A stretch of 64,000 bases of DNA from Tubiluchus corallicola (GCA_030141605.1 JAQGDQ010000004.1:1709001-1773000), one strand, 5' to 3'. Shown: positions 1-13,174, counted from the first letter of the stretch. Notes: generated by a model not told the origin, from the letters alone. A program made the numbers and translations.

Positions 1-2216
1 ACATACCTTGTAAAAATATCTAACATAAGTGGTTTTTAGGGCTGATTTTGCTTAGTTCAATTTCGCATCCTGGACCGTTTACTTAGTTTTGCTTGTGATA
101 ATTGCTGCTTTAACTTCATAATAAATTAATTATGTCTAGTGTGACCGGTTATGTAAAATTTTCTTTTGTGTTAACAAACAATATGGTAATGTATATCAGC
201 AAAACGTTTCCTGTGAGTTGTCTTAAGTATCTGGGTTACGCACACTTAAAAGAATAAATTTGAAAACCTTTTTGCATGAGTGTTTCTCTCTGCAAGCCTA
301 AAAGCACAACATTACGTGTTGTGCCTTTTGTGGATTGAAGTCATTAAATCAGTTCATTTCCATCAGGTCATTTTTAATTTGTGTACAGTACTACATCGGT
401 TTAGTAAAAGTAGTAGGCTTACGTTACCCTATGTGAAACGTACGACGCCATCAATCCATCAGTTGATAAATAAAAGCGGCTGATTCATTATTGTATAATA
501 TGTTTGTGCTCTTTTAATGCTCTGTAGAATACGCAGATTAATACTTTTATAAACAATTTATTTGCTCGGCCAAAATGCCTCAAATGGCCCTAGGCTTGTT
601 CGGTGAGTAATGCTGAATTGCTTTTAAAACTGCTTTTCTCTATATTCAATTTGGCTTCATTTTAATAATGGCCTCACGATTTACGAAATTTAGTTGACGG
701 CTGTTTGATAAGCTCAGTGAAGTTGTTGCAAGTGCAGTGCTGAACATGTGTACAGGTTTTCCTTTACGAGGTTGAAATATTTTCTCAAAGACGATTTCTG
801 TATTGAATTTTGAGCATTACCAATAAAACCCATCAATAAACTCAATTTTTTATTTTAGTAGGTATCTTAAACATTTTTTATTGTAATATTCTGTATTTAA
901 ATCAGATAGTTTCGATAATTATAATAGTTTAGCAATTTTATTTTTAATTGACTATGGTTGAGAAAACTCGTAAGCCGCTTCGGCAGTATCCCTCGTCCAA
1001 GTCGACTACAACTGTAACCTAGGAACTAAAAGCTGATGTTTTGTGCCAACCTACGGTGGTGATGGCACAGTCAGTTGCAATATCTTTGATTATTAAATAT
1101 TAGTAAACAATTGTAGGACTAGTTGATTTTTAAATTTACCCTAAAGAGACCCTCTTCTTCAACAACTTTCATTATGGCACAAGTGCGGTTTTGTCACTCA
1201 TTGTTTAAAAATCGCAGCTGTCATTCTGCCTGCCATTCTCATTTTCATTTTTGTTTTCAATCCTCTACGTTTCACAGCAAACAGGGCGCATTATCTGACA
1301 CAAAGTGACATCTCCACAAAGTGTAAACACTGCCAAAGTAATTCATAAAATGCACGAGCTATAGCCAGTAAAACTGCAGTAGCCGATTGGCTGAGTGCAG
1401 CTATATTGAATGAGTACATTACAATAATCTCATGACAGTGCAATTTCATTATCTCATATTTGAGAGCCTAATTTCTCATATTGGATGGGATGAAACGGAA
1501 TAACATGGGCAAATAAACTGTCAGTGTTCATTACCAACTCTTGTTGCCACGTGGCGTTACATCATTTTATCAGAGCTGCAACAGCGCTATACCTAGAAAA
1601 TACTGAGATGATTTGGTTAATGTTAAATAAATTTTTGCTATTTAAAAGTGGTAGATAACTGCATTTGTAAACCGTGCTATTATTGTATAAGTATTATTGT
1701 AAAACAGGGCGGTACCTTATATTAGAGAATTAATAAGATTGCAACGTTTGCAATAATCATTTGACAAAAAAAGAAATTTCATTTTCTACCCTTGAGTTTG
1801 TAATAATAAAAACTCAATGATAATTGAGTTTGTAATGCATATTTTTGGCATAGAGTGAAACCCAGATATCAAAACTTAAAAACACGCGTTTACTATTTAG
1901 CATCATTTAGCCCACATTTAAACTAAAATAAAATAATGCGTGCTTTTTGTAAGAAGTACCGGAGACTTAGTGCATTGCGCAGATAAAGTTTGTAATTTAT
2001 TTTGTTATTGTCATCGTGATTATATTATTACGCTTGATTTATTTTTCACTCTTACTTACGTATAAATGCATTTAGCTGCAAATCTTGACTTAAAGTACAA
2101 ACCTTTTCTGGCTGCGGATATCTGGTCACACATATTCATATTCTAGGTGCATAGAGACGTGCAATTCGACAATGAGACGTTCGACGTGGGCCATTTTCAA
2201 GGGTACCAGTTACCAT

Positions 2217-2218
<2 letters not shown>
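1..2218. other. AT-rich DNA, no supported gene
   Basis: No open frame here has a recognisable protein motif, and no exon with paired splice sites could be supported. A short ATG frame ending at a GT donor near 575-602 was considered and rejected. This stretch is probably intergenic or intronic. Confidence 0.5.

Positions 2219-2263
<45 letters not shown>
2219..2263. repeat. (CT)n microsatellite
   Basis: An uninterrupted CT dinucleotide run of about 22 units. The left flank reads CCAGTTACCATGG. The (GA)n run at 13175-13232, read on the minus strand, is preceded by a similar CCAGTTACCA word, so both runs may belong to copies of one dispersed repeat. Confidence 0.95.
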
Positions 2264-2266
<3 letters not shown>

Positions 2267-2781
2267 ATTTCATTATATACTGAAACAAATTAATAACGCG
2301 AAATGCGCGTTAATTTTCTAGGAATGTTTTACCAGAAACAAGGTACCTCGTTTTTGCAGACAAATGTGTCATTAGCAGAGTTGATTATTTCATTCAGCTT
2401 CGTCGAGGAGAGAATGGCATCGCAGGTGCTTCGCACAATGTTATTCCATTACCGGTAACTAGTTGCCTTGCCATTCTCCCTCTAATTGGCCAATTACTAA
2501 TTAATCAACGGCTCAGAATAAACTTTATTTGTGTCAATAGCAGCATCGTACTGACGATTGATCAGACTTATATAATTGATGTCGCTAACTAGCTCGCATC
2601 AGCTACATATACGTACATGTTGTCAAGCTGGTTGAGTGATTTTTGCTCCTACAAATTTTTTAATATCACCTGAGCCTTTGTTGCGGCTTTTACATCTCAC
2701 AGAGACTTGTAGGTAGTCACAGAAAGTCGAGGATATATTGTGATTTGATAAATGTACGTTGAAAAAACACCTAATTTTCAT

Positions 2782-2863
2782 TTAAGGGCCTATTTGCACG
2801 ATGCGTTTTTGGTGCATGCGTCTGACTGATGCGTTAAAAACGCACCGTGTAAATAGGCCTTAA
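2782..2863. mobile_element. 82-bp palindromic MITE with TTAA ends
   Basis: The block begins and ends with TTAA. Its left arm (GCCTATTTGCACGATGCG) pairs with the right arm, whose reverse complement reads GCCTATTTACACGGTGCG. The arms meet almost at the centre, so the whole element folds into one hairpin. The TTAA ends suggest a TTAA-targeting family such as piggyBac, but TTAA is common in AT-rich DNA, so the family is inferred. Confidence 0.75.
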
Positions 2864-5800
2864 CATACCAACGAAATACTCATCATAAGAAACAAGCTTA
2901 CAAATTTAGACTTTGTCAAAATTTCTAAACAGGCCAAGAAGTTCTGTTTTGTTGTCGTTGCTTAAGAAACTGATTTGAAAACAGTTTCAATATAAAAATG
3001 TTAGTAACCTTCACCAGCAGCCTGGAAAAACGATCATGTAAACAATTATGGATAACGATGGTATAAATATAGGGCTGATAAATTATTATTATTATTATTA
3101 TTATTATAGGCATATAATTTTTATTCATTCATTCTTTCTTCCTTTTTTTCTCTTTTCTTTTTTTATGTCTCATTTCTGCAAAAGTAAAGGACCACTAGTC
3201 GAGCAAAAGTAATGTAGATTATACCGCATGGACCAACTGGAATCCCTACAACAACTAATTTACACCACTAATCAATACTTGTACACAGTTACAAAGAATG
3301 ATCAAAATACTGCAGCAAATGGAACCCCACTTGCGCTTATTACAGGCTGCTAATGGGCATTTCATAATGAACTGTTCCAGACTTGCGCACAACAGTCATA
3401 TAATAGGCACACGTAATGCATCTATCTGTGCAAGTTTCATTTGGTCAGTGAGGATTCACTGGTCGCTGGTCGTCCATCACTCTTGTCTTGCTCAAGTCAT
3501 TTTGTCAATTTCATCGCTGTGCAATATCGCACAACGGGAAGTCGATGTTATTAAAGTCAGCCTGCAATTAATAACCTGAATTACCATATAACATACACGA
3601 CACACGTGCTCTGCCATTATTGACGTAGATCAGTAGATGTACTGGACGTTTGAGGAACATCAAGCTGGACTTTGAAAAACGTAAAAGCAACCGGCCCTTT
3701 GCCCTGTAAGCTGAACAGCAAATATAGGTGTCATTTATTCGTAGGCGTAAAAGACGGAAGGGTTGGGAGGTGGATCGGCAGACCTCCCAGTTCAAACGAA
3801 TTGCACATTTTCAGGGCGACAGTTGAATTATTTCCAGGACAAATAATTCTGTTTTAAAATTTCAAACTAAGATTTCAAAATTTTAAAAAGGCTTACGTGC
3901 TTGACCAGCTTCTTTCTGACTGCTGTTAAGCATAGAACAGCAAATTGTTTTTCTTAGCTTTTAAGTTAATAATAATATATCTGCCATCAAATTGGCTTTA
4001 CTAAAACCGCATAGGTTCTGGGTTCTACATTGTTCATCAATGAACCGAGGATGTAACAAGACCATCATCTTTATTTTTTGAACTTTTGAAACATCTGAAA
4101 AATTACAATGAACGCATTTGCCCGGTGAAAAGCATAGACTTTTAACTTGTGTCTTGTTAGAATCATTTTTAAATCAATTAAAATCACCGTGATTTTTTAA
4201 ATAATACTTGCTCTTCCCTGTATTACATACGCGTATAAAGAAAATATTTTTTTTCCAGACATTTCTATTATTCTTTGTTCTATAATAGAATAGCACTGCA
4301 TCTGAATTAAAACTGTAGATGCAAATGGTACAATATTTGGTTAGAAATAAACTAATAAATCATTAAAACTAGTATCAGTTATTAAATACTTGAGCTGCCA
4401 TGAGCTGTTGTATATAAATTTCAGTTATTTATGTTGAACTACTTATGTATTTGTAAATTAAATTGAATGTGTTTGCGGAGTTATTAGAGGAGTCATTTGG
4501 AATGTATGTTTTATTTTTTTAATAAAAGATTTATAATAATATGATAACTAATTAACAAATTTTGAATTTACTGAGCTTTTTCGGTCATCAATTTCTGACG
4601 ATGCCTTCGGATTTATTTTCACTCTCCCACCCCACCCCATTTTTTCCAGTCTCTTTTTTCTGCGTTTCGCCACATGATAGCGTTATGTGGACTGTTATTG
4701 TACTTATTTGGAATTGAAATTACTCAAATCAGGCCAGGGCAACTTGAAAAATTTTCGGGGCTAATTCCTTCAGCCCTCTTCGAGAAATTTCATCCAGTAC
4801 GCCCATATATTATTTGAAATTAGAAAGTCTATTAAGTTCTGTGTGTCTTTAGATTAAAATTGGTCAAACACCATTCTGTATTTGAATTTCAATTTCAGTT
4901 TTATTTCATAAGCAGCCTAGGTCTAATTCACGTACCACACTTACGAGCAAAATTAAGCATGCTCAAGTGGCGATTCACGAAAGTTAAAACCGTTGTCGCA
5001 ACATCAGCAGAGTGACGACTGGTTTTTGTCTTCTTATCTTCAAGACCGTTTTGTCTTCCACATTAATTTAATTCAGAGTTAGTTCACGACAAACACAAAC
5101 ATACACGCATAAATATAAACTAAAGACAAATGCGTTTGGTGTAAAGCCAGATTATAAGTGCAACAAAAGCAAAATAAAAAAACGAGAATATGCTAAAACT
5201 ACGCCACCGTCTCTCTCCCTCTGAAACTGAAATTAAAATTTCAAAATAAAATAAATAAATAAAATTCAACACCCTCCCAACAATGCTCACGACTTCACGC
5301 TTGACCCGTTTCTAGTTGTTAAACTCTTCCTAACGATGGCGCCACAAGGCAATGATTTTATAGTAAATACTCATGTAAAGAAGTCGGTTTAAGCTATACA
5401 GGGTTACTAAGCCGCTTGACTTTTCTGATTTCTTTTCTATGATATCGTATATAAAAATTTAAAGCAAATTATTTTACAATGATTTCATTTTTATGAGAAA
5501 AGAAATGCAGAGCTATATCCCGCCATGCTTTCAGTCTTTGCATTGCAACCTACCAATATTATTGAACTGCCAAATATATATATTTTGCTGTTTTGTTATA
5601 CAGGAAAACCAAAAAACCAGGTAAAAAATTATTAGTAACACTGAAAGTGATTGAAATGAATTTCTTATTTTCAATAAGTTATATTTATAAACCAAACTTT
5701 TGATACAAAACGTTATAAAGTTTTTAATTTATTCAACATGATTACAATTAGAATGGAAAACATTAGAATGTTTTTGCTTTCGAAATATTTCATATATTAA

Positions 5801-6115
5801 AAATATGCATTACTTTGCAAATTTTCATAATTTTAAACTTCTTAGCATCATGGAAATTATTCAATACAAAATATATAGTAATCTGACGTGAAGTTGAACA
5901 GGTGAATCATTTATATGAATAATCAAAACAAAAATGGCAGCAGTTTGCATAAAACTTACAATTAATTTTCTCTGACAACAGCGTATATGGTAAAACTGAA
6001 AGAATTTGCTCAGAAGAATTACTCTGGCATGCATGTGAAAATCTCTGCACTTTTGCTTTAATTTCATCTAGTATAATTGCAATATCCAAATTTCAACTAA
6101 ATACAAGTATGCAAG
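2864..6115. other. AT-rich DNA, no supported gene
   Basis: Contains an (ATT)n run at 3082-3107 and a short CTA run near 6137. Open frames such as 3298-3579 have no recognisable motif and no convincing splice context. The right edge includes sequence beyond the LDAF1 poly(A) signal. Confidence 0.45.
3082..3107. repeat. (ATT)n microsatellite
   Basis: A simple trinucleotide run of about eight ATT units. Translated on the minus strand it gives a meaningless poly-isoleucine frame. Confidence 0.9.
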
Positions 6116-6121
6116 TTTATT
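6116..6121 (-). terminator. LDAF1: Candidate poly(A) signal of the LDAF1-like gene
   Basis: TTTATT on the plus strand is AATAAA on the minus strand, about 270 nt after the LDAF1 stop codon. Cleavage would lie a little to the left. Assignment rests on motif and distance only. Confidence 0.5.
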
Positions 6122-6386
6122 TGACTAATATTTCTAGCTACTACTACTACTACTACTGATACTAATAATTGTTACCTACCTTGTCGTATTTACACTTTGA
6201 ACATAAATTTTATCTTAACAAAACACCAACAACATAAAATAAAAACGTTTAGTTCCTTCTTTTGTCTTTTAAATTTCTACTAAGTGTATATTATAAGTAA
6301 CTTATATTTTTATAAGTGGCTTTACCTCAACAAGTAACTAAATTCACTTTTTAAGGAAAGTTTAAAGTACTGAATCCTAACCAGAT

Positions 6387-6661
6387 CTAATCGTTTTTAT
6401 ACATATTCCTGTTCTCAAACGTGACAGTATTAGCTGCTATTGTCTCAGCTTTATGGAGTTCATTTTTCACGCAGGGCAGGCTGCCGTTTTGAAGAGGCTC
6501 CCTTCTGCCGTAGAATAGTTTCCGCGACTGCTGTAACAAATTTCGTAAGGCCGAAAAAATCAGCCAAGAGAGGGCAGCAACAGAAACAATTCCTAGCGCA
6601 ATAAATCCCATGATGCTAACAGCACATGTCAGAAAGACTGTTCCTATCGTCAACAAGGTGC
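6387..6661 (-). CDS. LDAF1: LDAF1/promethin-like protein, last coding exon
   Basis: The exon follows a pyrimidine-rich acceptor ending TCTTTTGCAG. It enters at phase 1, completing a glycine codon with the upstream exon, and ends at TAG. It encodes residues 78-167. Residues 78-115 are strongly hydrophobic (TLLTIGTVFLTCAVSIMGF and onward, then LSWLIFSAL) and form the second half of the membrane hairpin region. A polar basic tail follows, with LLQQSRKLFYGRR and then an Asn/Glu-rich end. Family members likewise have a short polar C-tail after the hydrophobic core. A second upstream exon, inside the ORF at 7144-7896, also ends at phase 1 and could splice into this exon. Confidence 0.8.
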
Positions 6662-7143
6662 CTGCAAAAGAAAAAAGGCTGTTTTTAGGATATGAAATAC
6701 AGATAACAAAACACTATAAAACAGCTTTATAGCCCCATGATAAGTGGCAGCAGTGGACAAATCTGACCAGCAGCAATGATCTTCTAAAACATTAGTGCAA
6801 GCATTAATTACCAAACTACACGAATTAACTAACAATTTGAGCGCAAAGAAACTAGTATAAATAAGAAATAATTTATGTTAATTGGTGTACAATTTTTACT
6901 TTTTCGAGTATTATCCAATAACAAGGCATTGTACTACAGGATTTCAAGCAAAATTAAGAAATAATAAATACAGCTATATCAGGGTATAATTTTGCCAGTT
7001 TCAAGTAACGTCGATAAGCACTATTCTAACCAAGTGATCAAGAAAAGAAATTGCAATTACGAGCTTTGCAAATTTTAAATTTCCTACAGGTATTTCTAAC
7101 TTTACAATTCAAGACACGTTGCAGTAATATTTACTGTAATCTA

Positions 7144-7896
7144 TCATAATTGGTAGCTATTCGTCTCTTCCAAAAACAGAGAATATTTACCAAGTTTTTT
7201 CTTTTTCATCTCTGACTGTATAGTTTTCTGATTTCTTCTCATATTAATATCCAATGCGTACTTTGCGTAGCTTGTGATGGATGACATACATGTTGCACGA
7301 GTTGGAGAAGGGGAAGAAGGTGGTGACTGTAACGACAGCGGTGGCAAACTACAATTCTTTGAGCCCAATAAACAACAACTGGGTAAAACTGAAGGAGGAG
7401 GCGATTCTATTCTTTCTGGCGAACTTGCCGATAACTTAAGTTCTTTATATTCTGGCACAGGCTCAAGTCCGTCAGGTTTCGCTACTAAATCGAACTGTTC
7501 TAACCTACACAAATTTGAGGATGAACACCTGACGCCAACATTTAAATTATCAGTGCTATCGTAATATCGATGACAGCTTCCTTGGCACAGCATCAAACCA
7601 AATTTCATTCTTAAGTTGAAGAGAGATGTCTCAACATCATCCTGATGGTCGCAATTCATGCTGGATGACATCTGGCAGCTCGATACGAAACACTTTCCAC
7701 ACACGGACGTGGCTTGTCTTTTCTGCAGATGTTGTGAGCGGTCCAAAGTCGGCAACCATGAAGACCTCTTGTTATGCAATGAACATGGTTTATTTGTTGG
7801 CTGCGTCTTCTGCAAAGGCAGACAAGTAGAGCACTTGTGGCGCTTTAAGTGCGGCCCATTCTCGTGTGGTAATGACATGTTCGGTAAGGAACACAT
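7144..7896 (-). CDS. Unrecognised Cys/Ser/Pro-rich ORF inside the LDAF1 intron
   Basis: I do not recognise this 250-codon minus-strand frame. It begins at ATG 7896 (the frame is open slightly further upstream) and ends at 7144. It is much longer and more GC-rich than expected by chance here, with ordinary-looking codons. The N-terminal third has paired Cys/His that could bind zinc: CSTC at residues 22-25, CSLH at 38-41, CGKC at 66-69. The middle is acidic and mixed. Residues of roughly 160-200 are Ser/Pro-rich (SPPPSVLP, SPPSSPSP) and look disordered. A basic stretch (EMKKKKL) follows. No signal peptide or membrane segment is seen. A GT donor (CTTG/GTAAAT) at 7190/7191 would cut the frame after 235 codons at phase 1, matching the LDAF1 last-exon acceptor at 6661. 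It may be a nested gene, an alternative first exon of LDAF1, or a chance ORF. Confidence 0.5.
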   Translation of the reverse strand: MCSLPNMSLPHENGPHLKRHKCSTCLPLQKTQPTNKPCSLHNKRSSWLPTLDRSQHLQKRQATSVCGKCFVSSCQMSSSMNCDHQDDVETSLFNLRMKFGLMLCQGSCHRYYDSTDNLNVGVRCSSSNLCRLEQFDLVAKPDGLEPVPEYKELKLSASSPERIESPPPSVLPSCCLLGSKNCSLPPLSLQSPPSSPSPTRATCMSSITSYAKYALDINMRRNQKTIQSEMKKKKLGKYSLFLEETNSYQL

Positions 7897-10800
7897 AATG
7901 CACGGCAATTAATTATGCCACACCTGATTTAACATCAGCAAAGTCCTACAGACAATACGCTCTATACGATTGTTCTTAACACTCTCAGTGGAACAAGTTT
8001 TTGCAACAACAAGGAAAACTAGCACAGGCACTACTCCCGAGGAAACCTAGACGGGACTAGAAATTCAAGGTTATAAGCAATATTTCAATGACCCCAGTGA
8101 CAGCTCTGCTTGCTAAGTGCAGAGTACAAGACACTACATCAACACGGAGAATTTATGCAACACCGCTTGCTTTCATTCATCCAATCCGCGAGGCTAGAGA
8201 AATCTATAAATAAACATGTGCAAGGGTTTAATCTAGTGGCCTTGATCAAATCAAGGATAGGGTTATAGGTGTTTTCATGCGCAGTTGCCGGTAATACACA
8301 TACATTGATAAAAGAGCTCCTATCAGCAACCTTTAAACCAGTGTCTATCAGAAAGGCGCACATAAAGGAGTGGTGAATTTACCAAAATTAGACGGTAAAA
8401 CAGGAAGTCGACACAGAGAAAATTAATTGTAGCCCATAAGAAAGTTTATACCTATATAGGCAACTTTAGAGCAGAGGTTTCCAAAAATAACCGTGTAAAA
8501 TTTTTACGAAAAAAAAATTTAATGTGAAAGCATTAAAACTCACCGCAAAAATTGTTAGCAGTTTAAAATTCCATACAAACTGATGACACATTAATAAGTG
8601 TTCTGTGCTACATATACATACACATTTATTACGAAATAATAAATACATTTTTGTTAATTCAAAACATTCATGAATACATGCGTTAATGAGCGAACCTAGC
8701 GAAACTTTAATGAAATGAAAAATGAAAAAAAGATTTACTGATTTAACGAATCAACAACCGATAAAATGAATGGCAGGTTTCATAAGTAATTGAAAGAACA
8801 GACATGACTGGACAGCTAAACAAACGGCCAAATATATAAAGATAAACTAGTCTGGAATGTGAAGCATTGGGCGACTTGCTTATTTAGGTTTTTCTGCGTA
8901 ACTTCCACGCTATATCGTTTAGAACACTATCGCTACCTACTACACTCACAGCCTTATTTCAGTCAAATGCAACTTTTCTCTACACCTTCCATTCTCTCAC
9001 TTTCTCCCTCTCTTTCTCTCCCCTCTTTCCCTTACTCTGTTTCTCTCTCTCTTCCCTCTCTTTTTTCTCTCACCTCCTCTCTCATTCTGGCCATTACCTG
9101 TTTAGCTTTCCCTGTGAAATTCAATATTAAACTATTAAAAGTATTTGCGTGTAATACACCGCAGTAGTATTGTACAACTGTCAACACATGCTCAAAGAAG
9201 TTGTCCTATTGCAATAATACTTAACCGTCGAAAAATCAGTCGCATTTCGGAGGGAAATACTTTTTTTCGAAAAACGAATGGCTGACGGCCACACGGCAAG
9301 GCATGACAGCGGTCAAGACGATATAAAAAATCGGCTGCAATGACTGTAATAAGGTAGCTGTTAACAGATTATGGATGCGCGTTTATAGTTGCATGAATCT
9401 ATATTTTCATAAAAATTTATCACGCATTGTTTGCTCACAACGAGATGGAGTAAATAACAAGGTTATGTGTTACATCCGTGGTTACATGAACAAGAACAAA
9501 AAAGGATACGAGAACAATATCACGGCAAACGGAACGGCTCTATAGAATTATTCGCAAGAGAAACCCCAAAGATATAGGTCATCCCGGAAAGGCAATAAAT
9601 ATTAGTTTATCCACCTCATACGCATAATGGGGAGAATCACTGTCCTAAAATGCCAATACAAACTTGAACTTCGTCCAATGATTAACACGTGAGATTAAAG
9701 TATAAAGCACTCAAGAAAGTTTTAAAGGATCACAATTACACAAACACAAGGAAAATGTGTGAGATGCATGGGAAACTAACACATGCTGATTTACACAGTT
9801 GACAACAACTCTTTAAGGTATCTGCCCTGTCAACCAAAACAAGATGTAAGATGAGTCAAGAGAGTTCATTTCTAGCTAAGATTAGTCACCTCAAGTTAAA
9901 GACCTAATTTTCAAGCTTTAACGTTGATCACCACTACGCCATGTGCTAACTGCATGAACGAAGCATGTTCCACATAATGTAGTAGCCATGAAATGATCCC
10001 ATCCTATTTCGTTTATAAAAACGCGTGTGCTAAATGAATGAACCTCCCATGATTTATAATGATGCCGTTTGCCTTTGCCAACAGAAAGAAGGTGCATATT
10101 TTCAACTTTTTTTAAATAATATAATAATAAAAAATAAACTTGTATATCTGCCTTTCTCAGTTCTGCTAAGCACACAGTAATAACCAACACACTTGCTTTC
10201 ACGCTCATAGAAAAACACATTGTGACAGAACACTTCACAGTTAGAGCTCATAGAAAAACACATTATGACAAAACACTTCACAGTTAGAACCCATATAGAT
10301 GTACCCTCCCCATTTTGCGAAATGACTCAAGATTCTCGCGATATAAAGTCAGTAGCAATCAACGCAGAAATGTGGGCAATGTGACACCTAAAGTTACACA
10401 AAACATTGCATCTCCCTGGGCACACAGTTCACACTGACCTGATGCGAATTCTCTGAAGTAATGTATGCATGTTGTAGATCACGTACACACACAATTACAA
10501 CAACAGCTGACCACTACATGGCGTACATGCAGCAACTGACCACTGTCCAGCAGCATGCGCAGATGGCATGGGTAGCGCATGATCTGAACTGACCTCTCAA
10601 TCTTCTTGTATGTATGAGTGCAGGCCTTGCACAATGATTGCTCAACAGACAGCAGCAATAATTATTTGTTTTGTTCATGAAAGCAGGTATATATCAAAAA
10701 ATTTCCACATTTAATTGCTTACGCTGAAGTGAAAGTGTGGGTTAGCAACTTAAGCTTTCATTTAAAAAAAGCATCACGCCGGTTAAAAATCTCAAGCTGG

Positions 10801-12744
10801 CACTACCAACTGAATGAAAAAACGATTTTTTTGTTGCTTGTTAAAAAATTATTGCGGTGTTTCCTTACAGTAATAGTGTACGTAAACTTGAAATTTATAT
10901 TACAAAAATAATTATTTAGTTTAAAAAAAGAGAGCACGTGCCTTAAACGCTAGCGTAGCCAGGCAGAACGCGACAAATGATGCAAAACTTCACCGCGGAG
11001 CATGACAGAAACTTTCCAACGATAGCTGATGGAAAATTCCTCTCTACTGCAAACTGAGTGGCTAGTTAGAGTTGCGGTCAAGTGGGCCATAATCTGAAAT
11101 AACAATTAATAACGAAGTGGGTAACAGCAGTACATTTACTAACAACCGTACATGCTTAGAACACTGACCCTCATTCCTCGGTTCTCAGTATAATGTAATT
11201 TTGGGTCCAAACTGCTGCTAGTCATTAACGAATCACAAGAAAACTTCTGCTTGACTTTTGAAAAAATCAAGCAAATCGAATGACTGTGGAGAAAGACAAA
11301 ACACGTCGATCGTCGATCATTTAGAATTTCAGTCACTCAGTCGTTGAGATACTCTATCTTCAACACCATACAGCTGCGCAGTATCCCAGCTGCATAGAGG
11401 CACTATCGTCATCACATTTCCTTCAGAGTTAAGGTTGCCAAAATGCGTGGACACATCAAAGCCATCATCATATCATATTGTTGATTATTATGTCGTCGAT
11501 AATGTATAAATACTACCCTAATCAGACAGTAGAATATTAGAGCTACAGATCGTGTGATGACAAATTTTCATATCCTTATTATACATCAATATGAAAAGAC
11601 CGAAATGATCTTGTTGTGTAGAAACACCACTGCCAGAACAACTAAGTTACCGCTATGTAGGCGTCCTAGAATGGCGCTCCTGCCTATGTAGACCACATCA
11701 CTAATTACCAAAATTACGATTACGAAGTTCGGTTTGATGATCAATCTCACTAGTACCTACAGCTAGAAAGCTGTTAGGGATGTCATTTTTATCACTGTGG
11801 TAGTAGCAGTACAGTTATTTGAACAATTTAAGCTCCTGACAGTTTGTTTTTAGAAACAATGGATAAAATACGTTGCACTGAATAAAGCACTCTATTTTGC
11901 CTAGAAACTTGTATTAGTTTAGGAGGCATTCTAGGAGCATTCCTAGTGATACTCTAAATTGGAATTTAGCTTCTAATTGAATCTTTTTTGTACAGAAATA
12001 CACAATATAGTACCTTCTCAGTAAAGCGACAAAATAGGTGTTCCAAGTACTGTGAAGTGCTTTTGGCCATAGAAGTAATGAATTAAGATAACTGATTATG
12101 ATAATATGATTATAATTATAACCAACATTTAACAGTCTACAACAAATCCCAAATAGTTTTCGGGCATTATAAACATCGAATATTGCTGCCATGCATCATA
12201 CTGCATTTAGTGCGAAATCATAAAACACAACAAAAATGATGTTTATAAAGAATTACGGTTGTACAACAGACTCCTAACTGCTTGTACTGTAGTGTATTAA
12301 TAATATTTCCCAACTGTGAATAATGACGCACAGGAAAAGCAAGTATATTTCTTTAACCTTATGATATGTCTATGATTCGGTAAACACGGTTAGGCATTAT
12401 GGGAAGAAAACCACATCAGAATTTTCCATGTGACTTAATGATGGAGTAATCCCACAATTATAAACTTGTGTGTGAAATGTGAATGAATCAAGCCTAGATT
12501 TAACCAGAACCTTTGACTCACAGTCAATGCCATACCTAGCAGACCACATAGTTCATACGATTAAAATATGTGGGTTTACTTCACCTGTGCATACTACATG
12601 GCCAACTGAACCTTGGAAACGCGTAATAAATTATAAATTATTAACTTGATAGTCACGTGAAAGCAAGCATTAATTTATAAGCTGAATGATATGTTCTAAT
12701 TGTGAAATAGCTTAGTGTTATTTAGAATTTCATAGAATACAAAC
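7897..12744. other. Large LDAF1 intron, no further gene supported
   Basis: Together with the ORF to its left this forms the 6.1-kb intron between the two LDAF1 coding exons. It holds a CT-rich tract around 8990-9085 and a 43-bp tandem duplication at 10203-10288. The remaining short frames have no recognisable motif. The plus-strand frame at 8859-9167 is mostly a translation of the CT-rich tract. Confidence 0.6.
10203..10288. repeat. 43-bp tandem duplication
   Basis: Two adjacent 43-bp units, each starting GCTCATAGAAAAACACAT, differ at two positions. They are head to tail with no spacer, consistent with a recent local duplication. Confidence 0.95.
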
Positions 12745-12973
12745 CTTCTACAAATATAAACCCTAGCAACGTCACTCCAACAGCAAGGCAGCAGAAAGCC
12801 AACCAGGGTAAGATCCACAAAATGATGAAGATGGCACCTATAGTGATGTAGGGATGATCTTGGCTGTATTGTTTTGTGGTTTGCCAGGCCTCAGCAATAC
12901 GGGGAGCATAAGCATCATACAATCGCTGACATATACGAATAGCACGTTGCTGCAGTTCCTCAAGTTGATCCAT
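12745..12973 (-). CDS. LDAF1: LDAF1/promethin-like lipid droplet assembly factor, first coding exon
   Basis: Joined to 6387-6661 this encodes a 167-aa protein; human LDAF1/TMEM159 is about 160 aa. In vertebrates LDAF1 binds seipin in the ER and moves to nascent lipid droplets, promoting neutral-lipid deposition. Residues 1-40 form an amphipathic helical region (MDQLEELQQRAIRICQRL). The family-like DHPY motif at 39-42 leads into hydrophobic residues 43-74, ending FVEG, which aligns with ILEG of the human protein as I recall it. The downstream exon supplies the second hydrophobic half. I start at ATG 12973 because a TTGTTGCAG acceptor lies six bases upstream (exon start 12979), so at least one 5' UTR exon lies further right. 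The donor is GAAG/GTTTGT, phase 1. Motif order, length and membrane topology support the call; no search was run. Confidence 0.8.
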
Positions 12974-13169
12974 GATTTCCTGCAACAACCCAGAAAACAA
13001 TAACTGTTAGCACCTCGTTTTCCAAAAAGACAAAGATAAAATTAGAGAAATAAATTCTGTCTGAGGTTAAAAATGAAACAGTCTGTAGTGGTTGACAAGA
13101 CTGCAGACGAATTAGTCGTCTTTGAGAAAAGCATCAAAGCCATACCATGAAAATTATAGCAAACGAGAG

Positions 13170-13174
<5 letters not shown>

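Noticed and set aside
575-602. ATG followed by nine codons and a GTGAGT donor
   Set aside because: Too short to judge, no partner exon and no recognisable sequence.
3298-3579. 93-codon ATG frame on the plus strand
   Set aside because: No family resemblance, no splice or poly(A) context, and its length is not exceptional for a 64-kb window.
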